DNA of 64,000 bases from DUQU01 sp964481475 (GTDB lineage Bacteria; Bacillota_I; Bacilli_A; Acholeplasmatales; UBA5453). The position numbers and the translations under genes are program-made. Where the stretch lies: contig CAYZTG010000002.1 of the NCBI GenBank assembly GCA_964481475.1, positions 25,763 through 89,762 of the forward strand. The letters run 5' to 3'. Position 1 is the first letter of the stretch; the number at the start of each line of letters is the position of its first letter. The notes beneath the pieces are model-generated. The model was given only the letters and a program-made list of their open reading frames with translations, did no database searches and was not told the origin of the DNA. Shown here in pieces: positions 51,591 to 59,939 of this stretch.

Positions 51591-53513
51591 ATGATTAATT
51601 TAAGATTAGTTGACGGAACTGTTATTCAAAAAGAACAAGGAATTACTCCTTTTGAAATTGCAAAGGAATTATCCATAAGTTTATCTAAAAAAATGATTGG
51701 AGCAAAATTAAATGAAAGGCTCATTGAAAATGATTTTAAAATTATGGAAGATGGGATTTTAACTATTCTAACAATAGAAGATAAAGAAGCTTGGAAGATG
51801 TTAAACCATTCTACTGCACATTTAATGGCAGAAGCAATCAAGAATCTTTATCCAAAGGCCAACTTTGGGGTAGGTCCTGCGATTGAAGAAGGTTTTTATT
51901 ATGATGTCGATTTCTATGAAGATATTTCATCTGGTGATTTAATAAAGATTGAAGCTGAGATGAACAGACTTTCTAAGCAAAACGAAAAAATTTCTGGGAG
52001 AACAGTAAGTTACGAAGAAGCCCTAACTTTATTTAAAGATGATAAATATAAACTTGAACTAATTGAAGGATTAAAAGATCAACAATTAACAGTTTATTCA
52101 CAAGGAAATTTTACTGATCTTTGTAGAGGTGGCCATGTTAATAGAACAGGTGTTATTAAGCACTTTAAGTTGCTTTCTTTAGCAGGCGCTTATTGGCGTG
52201 GGGATAGTAATAATAAAATGCTAACAAGAGTATATGGAGTTAGTTTTTTTAGTAAAGATGAACTCGATAAGCATTTAGTAATGTTAGAAGAGAGAAAAGA
52301 AAGAGATCACCGTAAACTAGGGCGAGAACTCGAAGTTTTCATGTTAGATCAAAAGGCAGGACAAGGTCTTCCTTTTTGGCTTAAAAATGGAGCAACCATT
52401 AGAAGAGTTATTGAAAGATATATTGTCGACAAAGAAATTAGCTTAGGCTATGATCATGTATATACACCAATTCTTGGAAGTAAGGAATTATATGAAACTA
52501 GTGGACATTGGGATCATTATCAAGACTCGATGTTTCCAAAAATGGAAAGAGATGGGGAAGTTATTGTTATTAGACCGATGAATTGTCCTCACCATATGTT
52601 GGTTTTTAAAAACAAAATGCATTCATATCGGGATTTACCAATAAGAATTGCTGAACTTGGAATGATGCACCGTTATGAGAAATCAGGCTCATTAAGTGGT
52701 TTACAAAGAGTTAGAGAAATGACTTTAAATGATGCTCATATATTTGTAAGGCCTGACCAAATTGAAGAAGAATTCAAAAGAGTAATTGATTTGTTGTTAG
52801 CAGTTTATGCTGATTTTAAGATTACAAGTTATAGCTTAAGGCTTTCTTATCGTGACCCAGAAAATAAAGATAAATATTTTGACGATAATAAAATGTGGGA
52901 TGAAGCAGAATCAATCTTAAAAAAAGTAGTTGATAGTTTAAAACTACCTTACACTGAAGCAATCGGAGAGGCTGCTTTCTATGGTCCAAAGCTCGATGTT
53001 CAAGTAAAAACCGCAATGGGTATGGAAGAAACACTTTCAACAATCCAACTAGACTTTTTATTACCAAGAAGATTTGAATTAACATATGTTGGCGAAGATG
53101 GAAAAAACATTTATACGCCTGTAGTAATTCATCGAGGTATTGTTTCAACTATGGAAAGATTCGTTGCTTATTTATTAGAAGAATTTAAAGGTGTCTTACC
53201 TCTTTGGTTAGCACCAGTTCAAATAGCTTTAATTCCTGTTAACTTAACTTATCATAGTGAGTATACTAATAAAGTGAAAGAGATTTTATTAGAAGCTGGA
53301 TTTAGAGTAGAAGTTGATAATAGAGAGGAAAAACTAGGTTATAAAATTAGAGAACATCAAACTAAAAAAGTTCCTTTTCAATTAGTCATTGGTGATAATG
53401 AAGTTGAAAATAATACGATAACTTACCGAGAATATGGTAAAAGAGAACAGACAACTTTAATAATAAATGACTTTTTAGTGATGTTAGAGAAGTTAGTTAA
53501 AGAAAAGAGGTAA
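51591..53513 (+). CDS. thrS: Threonyl-tRNA synthetase
   Basis: ThrRS, 640 residues, the full length. It has an N-terminal TGS domain (INLRLVDGTVIQKEQG), the editing domain with HSTAHLMAEA and GGHVNRTG, the class II core with FPKMERDGEVIVIRPMNCPHHMLVF and RYEKSGSLSGLQRVREM, and the anticodon-binding C-terminal domain (LPLWLAPVQIALIPV). GGAGG precedes the ATG. It is controlled by the T-box directly upstream. Confidence 0.97.
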   Translation: MINLRLVDGTVIQKEQGITPFEIAKELSISLSKKMIGAKLNERLIENDFKIMEDGILTILTIEDKEAWKMLNHSTAHLMAEAIKNLYPKANFGVGPAIEEGFYYDVDFYEDISSGDLIKIEAEMNRLSKQNEKISGRTVSYEEALTLFKDDKYKLELIEGLKDQQLTVYSQGNFTDLCRGGHVNRTGVIKHFKLLSLAGAYWRGDSNNKMLTRVYGVSFFSKDELDKHLVMLEERKERDHRKLGRELEVFMLDQKAGQGLPFWLKNGATIRRVIERYIVDKEISLGYDHVYTPILGSKELYETSGHWDHYQDSMFPKMERDGEVIVIRPMNCPHHMLVFKNKMHSYRDLPIRIAELGMMHRYEKSGSLSGLQRVREMTLNDAHIFVRPDQIEEEFKRVIDLLLAVYADFKITSYSLRLSYRDPENKDKYFDDNKMWDEAESILKKVVDSLKLPYTEAIGEAAFYGPKLDVQVKTAMGMEETLSTIQLDFLLPRRFELTYVGEDGKNIYTPVVIHRGIVSTMERFVAYLLEEFKGVLPLWLAPVQIALIPVNLTYHSEYTNKVKEILLEAGFRVEVDNREEKLGYKIREHQTKKVPFQLVIGDNEVENNTITYREYGKREQTTLIINDFLVMLEKLVKEKR

Positions 53514-53515
53514 AA

Positions 53516-54421
53516 ATGTTAGAAGTAATTAATGCTAGAAAGGATTATGGTTCTTTAACAGCTGTAAAAGAGTTATCTTTTCAAATTAGGCCTGGGGAAG
53601 TTTTTGGATTACTCGGAACTAACGGTGCAGGCAAATCGACAACATTTAAAATGATTATGGGTCTTTTAGAACCAACTGAAGGAGAAATTCTTTTAAACGG
53701 CAATAAAATCACTTATAAAGATGTGGATCAAATTGGTTATATGATTGAAGAAAGGTCACTACTTACAAAAATGGTTGTAAGGGAACTGATTATTCACTAT
53801 GGTAAATTAAAGTCTTTAAAAGAAGATGTGATCGTAGAAAGAATGCATTATTGGTTAAAAAGATTTAATATTGAGAATTATGAGAACCGAAAGATTAATA
53901 CTCTTTCTAAAGGGAATCAACAAAAGATTCAATTTATTACAACAATTATTAATAATCCTAAGTTAATTATCTTGGATGAGCCGTTTTCGGGGTTAGATCC
54001 TTTGAATACTTTAAAATTTGTTGAAGTAATTCGCGATTTTCAAAGTAAAGGTTCAATGATTATTTTTTCAACACATCAAATAGACCATGTTGAGAGCTTT
54101 TGCGAGAATTTAATTGTTTTACAAGAAGGCAGACCAGTAATTCAAGGTAGAATTGATGATATTAAAACTAATTATAAAAAACATAATATTTTAGTAATTG
54201 CTGATGGTTTGGATGCGTCTAAGATAAAGGAAATTGAAGGTGTCTCAGATGTTAGGGAAGATGCAAATCAATGGGTTATAAAAATTGATGATGAAAAATA
54301 TGCTGATGGTGTTTTTAAGTATGTTAAAACACTTAAAAATGTAAAAAAGTTTGATGTTGAGCAAGCAAAATTATCAGAAATATTTATTGATAAAGTAGGT
54401 GAAGCATATGAACAAGTTTAA
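53516..54421 (+). CDS. ABC transporter ATP-binding protein (NatA/YhaQ-like)
   Basis: A 301-residue ABC ATPase of the exporter type. Walker A is GTNGAGKST, the signature LSKGNQQK, Walker B LIILDEPFSGLD, and the switch His is in STHQIDH. A ~75-residue C-terminal extension (DUF4162-like) follows the ATPase core, as in NatA-type proteins. It lies three bases after thrS, so it is probably read from the T-box promoter, and it pairs with the permease that follows. The substrate is unknown; sodium or peptide export is only a family guess. Confidence 0.88.
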   Translation: MLEVINARKDYGSLTAVKELSFQIRPGEVFGLLGTNGAGKSTTFKMIMGLLEPTEGEILLNGNKITYKDVDQIGYMIEERSLLTKMVVRELIIHYGKLKSLKEDVIVERMHYWLKRFNIENYENRKINTLSKGNQQKIQFITTIINNPKLIILDEPFSGLDPLNTLKFVEVIRDFQSKGSMIIFSTHQIDHVESFCENLIVLQEGRPVIQGRIDDIKTNYKKHNILVIADGLDASKIKEIEGVSDVREDANQWVIKIDDEKYADGVFKYVKTLKNVKKFDVEQAKLSEIFIDKVGEAYEQV

Positions 54422-55685
54422 ATATCTTTTAAGTTTTCAAGTTAAAAAAAGATTTAAATCAAAAGCTTTCTTAATTGCTAATATTGTTATTTTTGTTTTA
54501 CTTTTATTAGTCACAAATTTGAATCATATTATTGCAGCTTTTGATAAAGGGGAAGCAGATGTCACAATGTATGTTTTTAATAAGACCGATGATCCTGATT
54601 TTATTACTAAACTTGAATTTCTAGATGAGAATTTTTCTCAAGCTTCGATGGGGAAAATTACTTTTGAAGAAATTACTTCTTTTGATGAAGCAGAAAACAA
54701 CCATAATAACGTCTTAGTCGTTAGTAAAGTAGATAATATTTTAAGTGCTAAAATTTATCAAGCCGATCTTAATCTTACTATAAGAACGCAAATTCAAACT
54801 TACTTATCACAACTTAAATATAATTACTTATTAGAAGATAAATTAACTCCAGAAGAATTAGAAGCTTTAGCAACACCAATTGAACTTGATTTTGAAGAAG
54901 TTGATGATGCTAATTTAGCTAGACAAATCTTAAGTTTCATTTCGATGGTTTTATCAATTCCAATTTTTATGTTAATAACTTTTGGTGTCCAATTTTTAGG
55001 TGGTTCAATTATTGAAGAGAAATCAACAAAAGCAATTGAGTATTTACTAGCGAATGTATCTCCTGAACAACACTTTTTTTCTAAAATTTTAACTAGTTTT
55101 ATTTTCTTAGTGGCTCAAATGGTTTTAATGATCGCTTATGCAGTGGTGGGAGGATTATTATCTACCTTTGTTTTTGGTAGTGGGATGCAAGGTCTTGATG
55201 TTTCGATAGCTAATGGATTTGGAATTCCTTTAGGAGACATTCAAGCAATTATCAAACAGTTACCACTAGCAATTTTATTTATTGTACTATTTGCTGGCTT
55301 TGGTGGTTTATTATATATGGTTATTATGGCTTTCTTAGCTGCAATTTCCAGTTCAAGTGAAGATTTCCAAACCTTTCAATCACCTTTAATGTTTTTAATG
55401 TTAGGTGGCTTTTATGGAGCAATCTTTGGTTCAATGGCAGGCCCAAATATCGTTATCAAGATATTAGGATATATTCCTTTCTTTTCCCCTTTTATGACTC
55501 CAGGATTATTTTTAGCAGGAACTTATAATTGGATTGAAACTTTAATCAGTTTAGTTTTATTAATGGGAACTTCTTTCTTAGCATATAAATTAATTATTCC
55601 TGTCTATAAAACTTCAATACTTTCTTATGATACAGATAAGTTTTTAAAGAGAATTAAAAAGGCTTTCAAAAGAAGTAAAGCATAA
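54408..55685 (+). CDS. ABC transporter permease (NatB/YhaP-like)
   Basis: A 425-residue ABC-2 type permease. One helix near the N-terminus (LIANIVIFVLLLLVTNL, ~22-40) is followed by a long outside domain (~45-170) and then about five helices from ~175 to ~405, with GGSIIEEKSTKAIEYLLANVSPEQHFFSKIL as the family motif. The ATG at 54408 is chosen because GGTGAA precedes it; GTG 54399 lies inside that site. It overlaps the ATPase gene by 14 bases, so the two form a transporter. Confidence 0.85.
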   Translation: MNKFKYLLSFQVKKRFKSKAFLIANIVIFVLLLLVTNLNHIIAAFDKGEADVTMYVFNKTDDPDFITKLEFLDENFSQASMGKITFEEITSFDEAENNHNNVLVVSKVDNILSAKIYQADLNLTIRTQIQTYLSQLKYNYLLEDKLTPEELEALATPIELDFEEVDDANLARQILSFISMVLSIPIFMLITFGVQFLGGSIIEEKSTKAIEYLLANVSPEQHFFSKILTSFIFLVAQMVLMIAYAVVGGLLSTFVFGSGMQGLDVSIANGFGIPLGDIQAIIKQLPLAILFIVLFAGFGGLLYMVIMAFLAAISSSSEDFQTFQSPLMFLMLGGFYGAIFGSMAGPNIVIKILGYIPFFSPFMTPGLFLAGTYNWIETLISLVLLMGTSFLAYKLIIPVYKTSILSYDTDKFLKRIKKAFKRSKA

Positions 55686-55712
55686 TCGCTTCTTAAAATT
55701 ACACAAAAAGGG

Positions 55713-55730
55713 TATAATGATAAAGGTGAT
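55713..55730 (+). promoter_or_regulatory. -10 box and GGTGAT ribosome site of the mrp-like gene
   Basis: TATAAT at 55713-55718 and GGTGAT at 55725-55730, three bases ahead of ATG 55734. The predicted leader is under ten bases. The -35 (TTCTTA, 55690-55695) is weak. Confidence 0.5.
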
Positions 55731-55733
55731 AAA

Positions 55734-56729
55734 ATGACAAATTATGAGATACTAAAAAAAGATATTGAAAACTTAATTGATCCGGGATTCCAAAAAACAC
55801 TTGGTGAAGTAGAAGCACTTAAAAAGCTTACGATTGGACCAACTGGTGTTGTTGAGGTAATAATTGCTTTAAAACAATTAGGAACAAAAGATGAACAGGA
55901 TTTTAAAATTGCTTTAACTAAATTAGTTAAGATAACGCATAAGTTTCCCGGAATAAAAATTGAATTTGTAAGAAATGATTTCATCCCTAAAGGGGAAAAA
56001 AGAATTATTTATCTAGGGATTGCCTCTGGTAAAGGGGGAGTTGGTAAATCAACGGTGACTGCCAATTTAGCTTATGCTTTAACAAGACTAGGTAAAAAAG
56101 TAGGCATTATTGATGCTGACGTTTATGGAGCTACAATCGCTGATATTTACGGTATTGCAGATGCAAAGCCTACTGGAACAACAGAAGATATGATGGTGCC
56201 ACCTAGTTCTCGTAATATTGAAATTATTTCTACTTCCTTTTTTGTTGAAGGAGGAAAACCAGTAATGTGGAGAGGACCAATGTTAGGTAAATTACTTAAC
56301 CATTACTTTTATGGTGTTGATTGGGATAAAAACACAGATTTTGTTTTAGTTGATTTACCTCCAGGAACAGGTGATACTGCCCTTGATATTAACCAGTATG
56401 CTCCGCAAACAAAGATGATTATTATTACGACTCCACATACAAATGCCTCTCACGTTGCTTTAAAAGCAGGTTTAGGAGCAAGAAAGATAGGTCATGAATT
56501 AATCGGCGTAATTGAAAATATGAGTTATTATTATAATAAGTATTCAAAAGAAAAAGAATATTTATTTGGCCAAGGTGGCGGAGAATTAGTTGCAGAAAGC
56601 TTAGGAATTGATCTTTTAGGTAAAATTCCTTTAAATCAACCAAAAGAAGGTTATTTATATGAGAGCGATGAACCGATTGGTATTATTTATGATGATTTAG
56701 CAAAAACTGTTTTAGAAAGATTAAAATAA
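55734..56729 (+). CDS. Mrp/NBP35-family P-loop ATPase lacking cysteines
   Basis: A 331-residue Mrp (ApbC) family protein, usually an iron-sulfur cluster carrier. Residues ~1-85 form a DUF59/MIP18-like domain, and the ATPase part has the deviant Walker A GIASGKGGVGKST and DLPPGTGDTALDI. The C-terminal CxxC that binds the cluster in Mrp proteins is replaced: after ENMSYYYNKY no cysteine occurs, and the whole protein contains none. It may therefore have lost the cluster role or work as a regulator, as some Firmicutes homologues do. It has its own -10 and terminator and stands alone. Confidence 0.88.
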   Translation: MTNYEILKKDIENLIDPGFQKTLGEVEALKKLTIGPTGVVEVIIALKQLGTKDEQDFKIALTKLVKITHKFPGIKIEFVRNDFIPKGEKRIIYLGIASGKGGVGKSTVTANLAYALTRLGKKVGIIDADVYGATIADIYGIADAKPTGTTEDMMVPPSSRNIEIISTSFFVEGGKPVMWRGPMLGKLLNHYFYGVDWDKNTDFVLVDLPPGTGDTALDINQYAPQTKMIIITTPHTNASHVALKAGLGARKIGHELIGVIENMSYYYNKYSKEKEYLFGQGGGELVAESLGIDLLGKIPLNQPKEGYLYESDEPIGIIYDDLAKTVLERLK

Positions 56730-56751
56730 GGATTTTAAAAATCCTTTTTTT
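56728..56751 (+). terminator. Terminator after the mrp-like gene
   Basis: AAGGATT and AATCCTT form a 7-bp stem, with a five-base loop and a run of T. Confidence 0.82.
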
Positions 56752-56859
56752 ATAGGCTATGCTAACTTTTTTGATTAGATCCCTAACTTCATGTTTGAGA
56801 CTAGTTGTTTTAGTGATTAAAAACACATAAATATTAGTATAAAAAATATGCATTTTTTA

Positions 56860-56888
56860 TTTACAAGGTGATATTAACATGTTATACT
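56860..56888 (+). promoter_or_regulatory. Promoter of the AAA/DUF4143 operon
   Basis: TTTACA (56860-56865) and TATACT (56883-56888) are 17 bases apart. GGTGAT at 56896-56901 leads to ATG 56905, a leader of ~10 bases. Confidence 0.65.
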
Positions 56889-56904
56889 AAACTTAGGTGA
56901 TAAT

Positions 56905-58200
56905 ATGTTAAAAAGAAAAATAGAAAATGATTTGTTCCAGTGGAAGAATAGCAGTGATAAAAAAATCCTTTTTCTAAAAGGACCAAGATTTGTCGGGAAA
57001 TCAACTTCAGTAAAAGAGTTTGCTAAAGCTAACTATGATTATGTTTTAACAATTGACTTTGAAGAAAGTCCCTTACTAAAATCCATTTTTATGGGAAGTT
57101 TGGATATTAGTAATTTATTGAAACAAATGAATTTAAAACTTCCTCCTCATAAATTGATTGAAGGAAAAACAATTTTAATATTGGATGAAGTTCATTTATG
57201 CGAAAAAGCCCGTAAAGCAGCACATATTTTAAAAGAAGAAAAAAATATTGATATTATTTTAATCTCCTCATTTTCGGAAGCTAATTATGAAAAGTTTGAT
57301 CCTACCCTTTCTAATTTGGAAACCGAATTATATCTCTATAGTTTAGATTTAGAAGAGTTTTTTTGGGCAAATGGTATTTCAGATGAAAGAATTGCTTTAG
57401 TAAAAGAACATTTTAATCATAAAACGGAAATTCCTAGTGCAATTCATGATGAATTCATTGATCTTTTTAGGGAATATATGATTGTTGGAGGGATGCCAGA
57501 AGTAGTGGATGAATTTGTTAATAAACATGACTACAGAAAGGTTGGAAGACTACAACTTCACCGGCTTAACCAAATTAAACGTGATGCAAAACAGTTTTTA
57601 AGTAAACCAATGTATAACAAAGTAATCTTAGCTTATGATTCAATTTATGAGCAATTAATAAAGGAATATAAGAAATTTCAATATGGGGTTGTTGAAGATA
57701 AAGGCAATGCGAGAAAGTTTGAATCATCGGTTCTTTGGTTATATGATTCAAATATTATTAATATTTCCTTTGAAATAAATAGTTTAGCGTATCCTTTTTC
57801 GAATATTGCGAGATATGATATTTTTAAAGTTTATTACAAAGACGTTGGCTTTCTATCGGCGCAAATGTCACTACAAGATAAACAACAATTATTAGATGGT
57901 GACCTCAATGTTTTAAATGATGCTGTTTTAGAACAAACTATTGCTGACTTATTAGCTAAACGAGGCTATCGCCTCTATTATTATATGAAAGGAACATCAT
58001 TAACAATGGAATTTATGATTCACTACGATAATAAAGTTACTGCTTTATCAGTTAATAATGCAGATAATACAAAATCAAAAGCAATGGAATCACTATTTTT
58101 AAATCATAGTTTAAAAGCAGGGATAGCTTTATCAAAGAACAATCTTTTGGTTTCTGAAAAATTAGTAACTTATCCACTCTATTGTGTAATGTTTTTGTAG
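56905..58200 (+). CDS. AAA_14/DUF4143 ATPase with a degenerate nuclease-like domain
   Basis: A 431-residue protein of the AAA_14-DUF4143 family, common in Bacilli and archaea but of unknown function. The P-loop is KGPRFVGKST (~26-35), Walker B is TILILDEVH (~91-99), and sensor 1 is near DIILISSF. The linker carries the usual VGGMPEVVDEFV motif. The C-terminal DUF4143 region has LEQTIADLLAKRGYRLYYYMKGTSL, but the expected acidic pair and EVK of the PD-(D/E)xK-like fold read MEFMI and LSVNN, so nuclease activity is probably lost. GGTGAT lies three bases before the ATG. It is read with the ZIP gene downstream. Confidence 0.82.
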   Translation: MLKRKIENDLFQWKNSSDKKILFLKGPRFVGKSTSVKEFAKANYDYVLTIDFEESPLLKSIFMGSLDISNLLKQMNLKLPPHKLIEGKTILILDEVHLCEKARKAAHILKEEKNIDIILISSFSEANYEKFDPTLSNLETELYLYSLDLEEFFWANGISDERIALVKEHFNHKTEIPSAIHDEFIDLFREYMIVGGMPEVVDEFVNKHDYRKVGRLQLHRLNQIKRDAKQFLSKPMYNKVILAYDSIYEQLIKEYKKFQYGVVEDKGNARKFESSVLWLYDSNIINISFEINSLAYPFSNIARYDIFKVYYKDVGFLSAQMSLQDKQQLLDGDLNVLNDAVLEQTIADLLAKRGYRLYYYMKGTSLTMEFMIHYDNKVTALSVNNADNTKSKAMESLFLNHSLKAGIALSKNNLLVSEKLVTYPLYCVMFL

Positions 58201-58209
58201 GTAAAAAAT

Positions 58210-59034
58210 ATGATTAATTGGTTTTTACAACAACCTATTTGGCTTGTCGCTTTAATAGGTGGTTTATTTACATGGTTTATTACAATGCTAGGGTCTGGGT
58301 TAGTCTTTTTCTTTAAAACTATTAATGATAAGTTTTATGCATTAATTTTAGGATTTGCTTCAGGAATCATGATTGCTGCATCAATTTGGAGTTTAATTAT
58401 TCCTGCATTGGAATATGCTAGTGGTCTTGGTTATATTTCTTGGTTAGCGGTCTCGCTAGGAATAATTTCTGGAGTTGTTTTTTTATATCTCTTTGATAAA
58501 TTACTTCCTCATGTCCACTTTGGTGAGAATGAGCCAGAAGGGATTAAAACTTCTTGGTCTAGAACAAGGTTATTAATCTTCTCAATAACACTTCATAATA
58601 TTCCAGAAGGATTAGCCGTTGGAGTAGCAATAGGGGCAGTAGCTTTAGTTGATGGGCCTTCTAAGTATGCAGCAATGGTTGCAGCAGTTGCTGTTGTGAT
58701 TGGGATTGCAATTCAAGATTTTCCCGAGGGTGCAGCAGTTTCTATTCCTTTGAGACAAGAAGGATTAAAAAGAAGAAAAGCTTTTAACTATGGGCAACTG
58801 AGTGCAATAGTTGAACCAGTATTCGCAGTAATCGGTGCTTTGTTAGTCGGAATAACAACTAGAATCCTTCCCTTTGCTTTAGCATTTTCAGCGGGAGCGA
58901 TGTTATTTGTGGTTGTCGAAGAACTAGTCCCAGAAGCAAGACATCGCTCAACAATTACGGGTGCCCATTATTCAACTTGGGGATTTATTTTAGGCTTTAT
59001 AATGATGATGATTTTAGACGTTGCTTTAGGTTAA
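58210..59034 (+). CDS. ZIP-family metal transporter
   Basis: A 274-residue ZIP (ZupT-like) transporter with about eight helices, importing zinc or another divalent metal. The transmembrane 4 and 5 metal motifs are present as LHNIPEGLAVGVAIGA and DFPEGAAVSIPL, and VEELVPEARHRS matches the later metal-site helix. A His-rich loop is only weakly seen (LLPHVHFGENE). It is in an operon-like run after the DUF4143 gene and has no Zur-like repeat of its own, so it is not obviously in the Zur regulon. Confidence 0.9.
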   Translation: MINWFLQQPIWLVALIGGLFTWFITMLGSGLVFFFKTINDKFYALILGFASGIMIAASIWSLIIPALEYASGLGYISWLAVSLGIISGVVFLYLFDKLLPHVHFGENEPEGIKTSWSRTRLLIFSITLHNIPEGLAVGVAIGAVALVDGPSKYAAMVAAVAVVIGIAIQDFPEGAAVSIPLRQEGLKRRKAFNYGQLSAIVEPVFAVIGALLVGITTRILPFALAFSAGAMLFVVVEELVPEARHRSTITGAHYSTWGFILGFIMMMILDVALG

Positions 59035-59037
59035 TTT

Positions 59038-59445
59038 ATGCAAACAATTAATATTTCCTTAAGCAGAGCTTTTAATATTCGTAAAGAAGATTTTATTAAA
59101 CTATTATTTGATTATGATCTAATGAGCACATATCAAGTCCCTCCTTTGAAAAGTTATGAAATAAAAAAAGGCGAATTGCTTAAAGAAAATTCGGTAGTTT
59201 ATCTATATTACGACGTAGAAAAAACAAAAGTAATAAAAGAAGAAATTATTAAAAATAATTTGCCAGATAGTATCATAATTAGTCAGCAATTTAATGAAAT
59301 TAATGTTTTAATAAAGCATACATTTTCTAGTAATATTTGGAAAATAGATTATACTTTTAAAACAAACAAAGTAAATCCTGTTGATAAACTAGGTTTAGCA
59401 AAACAATTACAAGAAGATATGGAAAGTTTTTTGAAGATAATATGA
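59038..59445 (+). CDS. Protein of unknown function (possibly SRPBCC-like, DUF3284)
   Basis: A 135-residue soluble protein that I cannot assign with confidence. The opening INISLSRAFNIRKEDFIKLLFDYD followed by alternating strands (VVYLYYDVEKT, SIIISQQFNEIN, IWKIDYTFKT) and a long C-terminal helix resembles a small START/SRPBCC fold or DUF3284. It lies three bases after the ZIP gene and overlaps the GNAT gene by four (ATGA). Confidence 0.6.
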   Translation: MQTINISLSRAFNIRKEDFIKLLFDYDLMSTYQVPPLKSYEIKKGELLKENSVVYLYYDVEKTKVIKEEIIKNNLPDSIIISQQFNEINVLIKHTFSSNIWKIDYTFKTNKVNPVDKLGLAKQLQEDMESFLKII

Positions 59446-59939
59446 TAAGATTAGGTAAAACAAGTGATATAAAAGCTATTTTAGAAATAATTGAAGAAGC
59501 TAAAAGTCGCTTAAGACAATTAAATGTAAATCAATGGCAAGAGGGATACCCCAATGAAGCCATCATTAGTAAAGATATTAATAATAAGCAATTATATGTT
59601 TATTTAATTGATGAAAAAGTTGTTGGAACAATGACAGTTTTAGATCATGAACCAACATATGATGTTATTTTAGGAAATTGGTTAAATGATAAAGAATATA
59701 TTGTTGTTCACAGAATCGCCATAAAAGATGGTTTTAATGGAAAGGGAATTGGTAAAAGTCTGATCAATTACGCCATGAATCATTATAAGAAAGATTTGAA
59801 AATAGATACGCACCCTGCAAATATACCGATGCAAAAAATGTTAAAAGGGCTAGAGTTTATTTATTGTGGAGATACTTATATTGGCCCTAAACCAAATGAC
59901 TTAAGATATTGTTATCAAAAGGAGTATTTAGGTGATTAA
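59442..59939 (+). CDS. GNAT-family N-acetyltransferase
   Basis: A 165-residue GNAT. The acetyl-CoA site is in HRIAIKDGFNGKGIGKSLINYAM, with the usual Gly-rich loop. The N-terminal IRLGKTSDIKAILEIIEEAKSRLRQLNVNQWQEGYP resembles a common Firmicutes subgroup of small-molecule acetyltransferases. The substrate is unknown. It is coupled to the genes on both sides. Confidence 0.85.
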   Translation: MIRLGKTSDIKAILEIIEEAKSRLRQLNVNQWQEGYPNEAIISKDINNKQLYVYLIDEKVVGTMTVLDHEPTYDVILGNWLNDKEYIVVHRIAIKDGFNGKGIGKSLINYAMNHYKKDLKIDTHPANIPMQKMLKGLEFIYCGDTYIGPKPNDLRYCYQKEYLGD

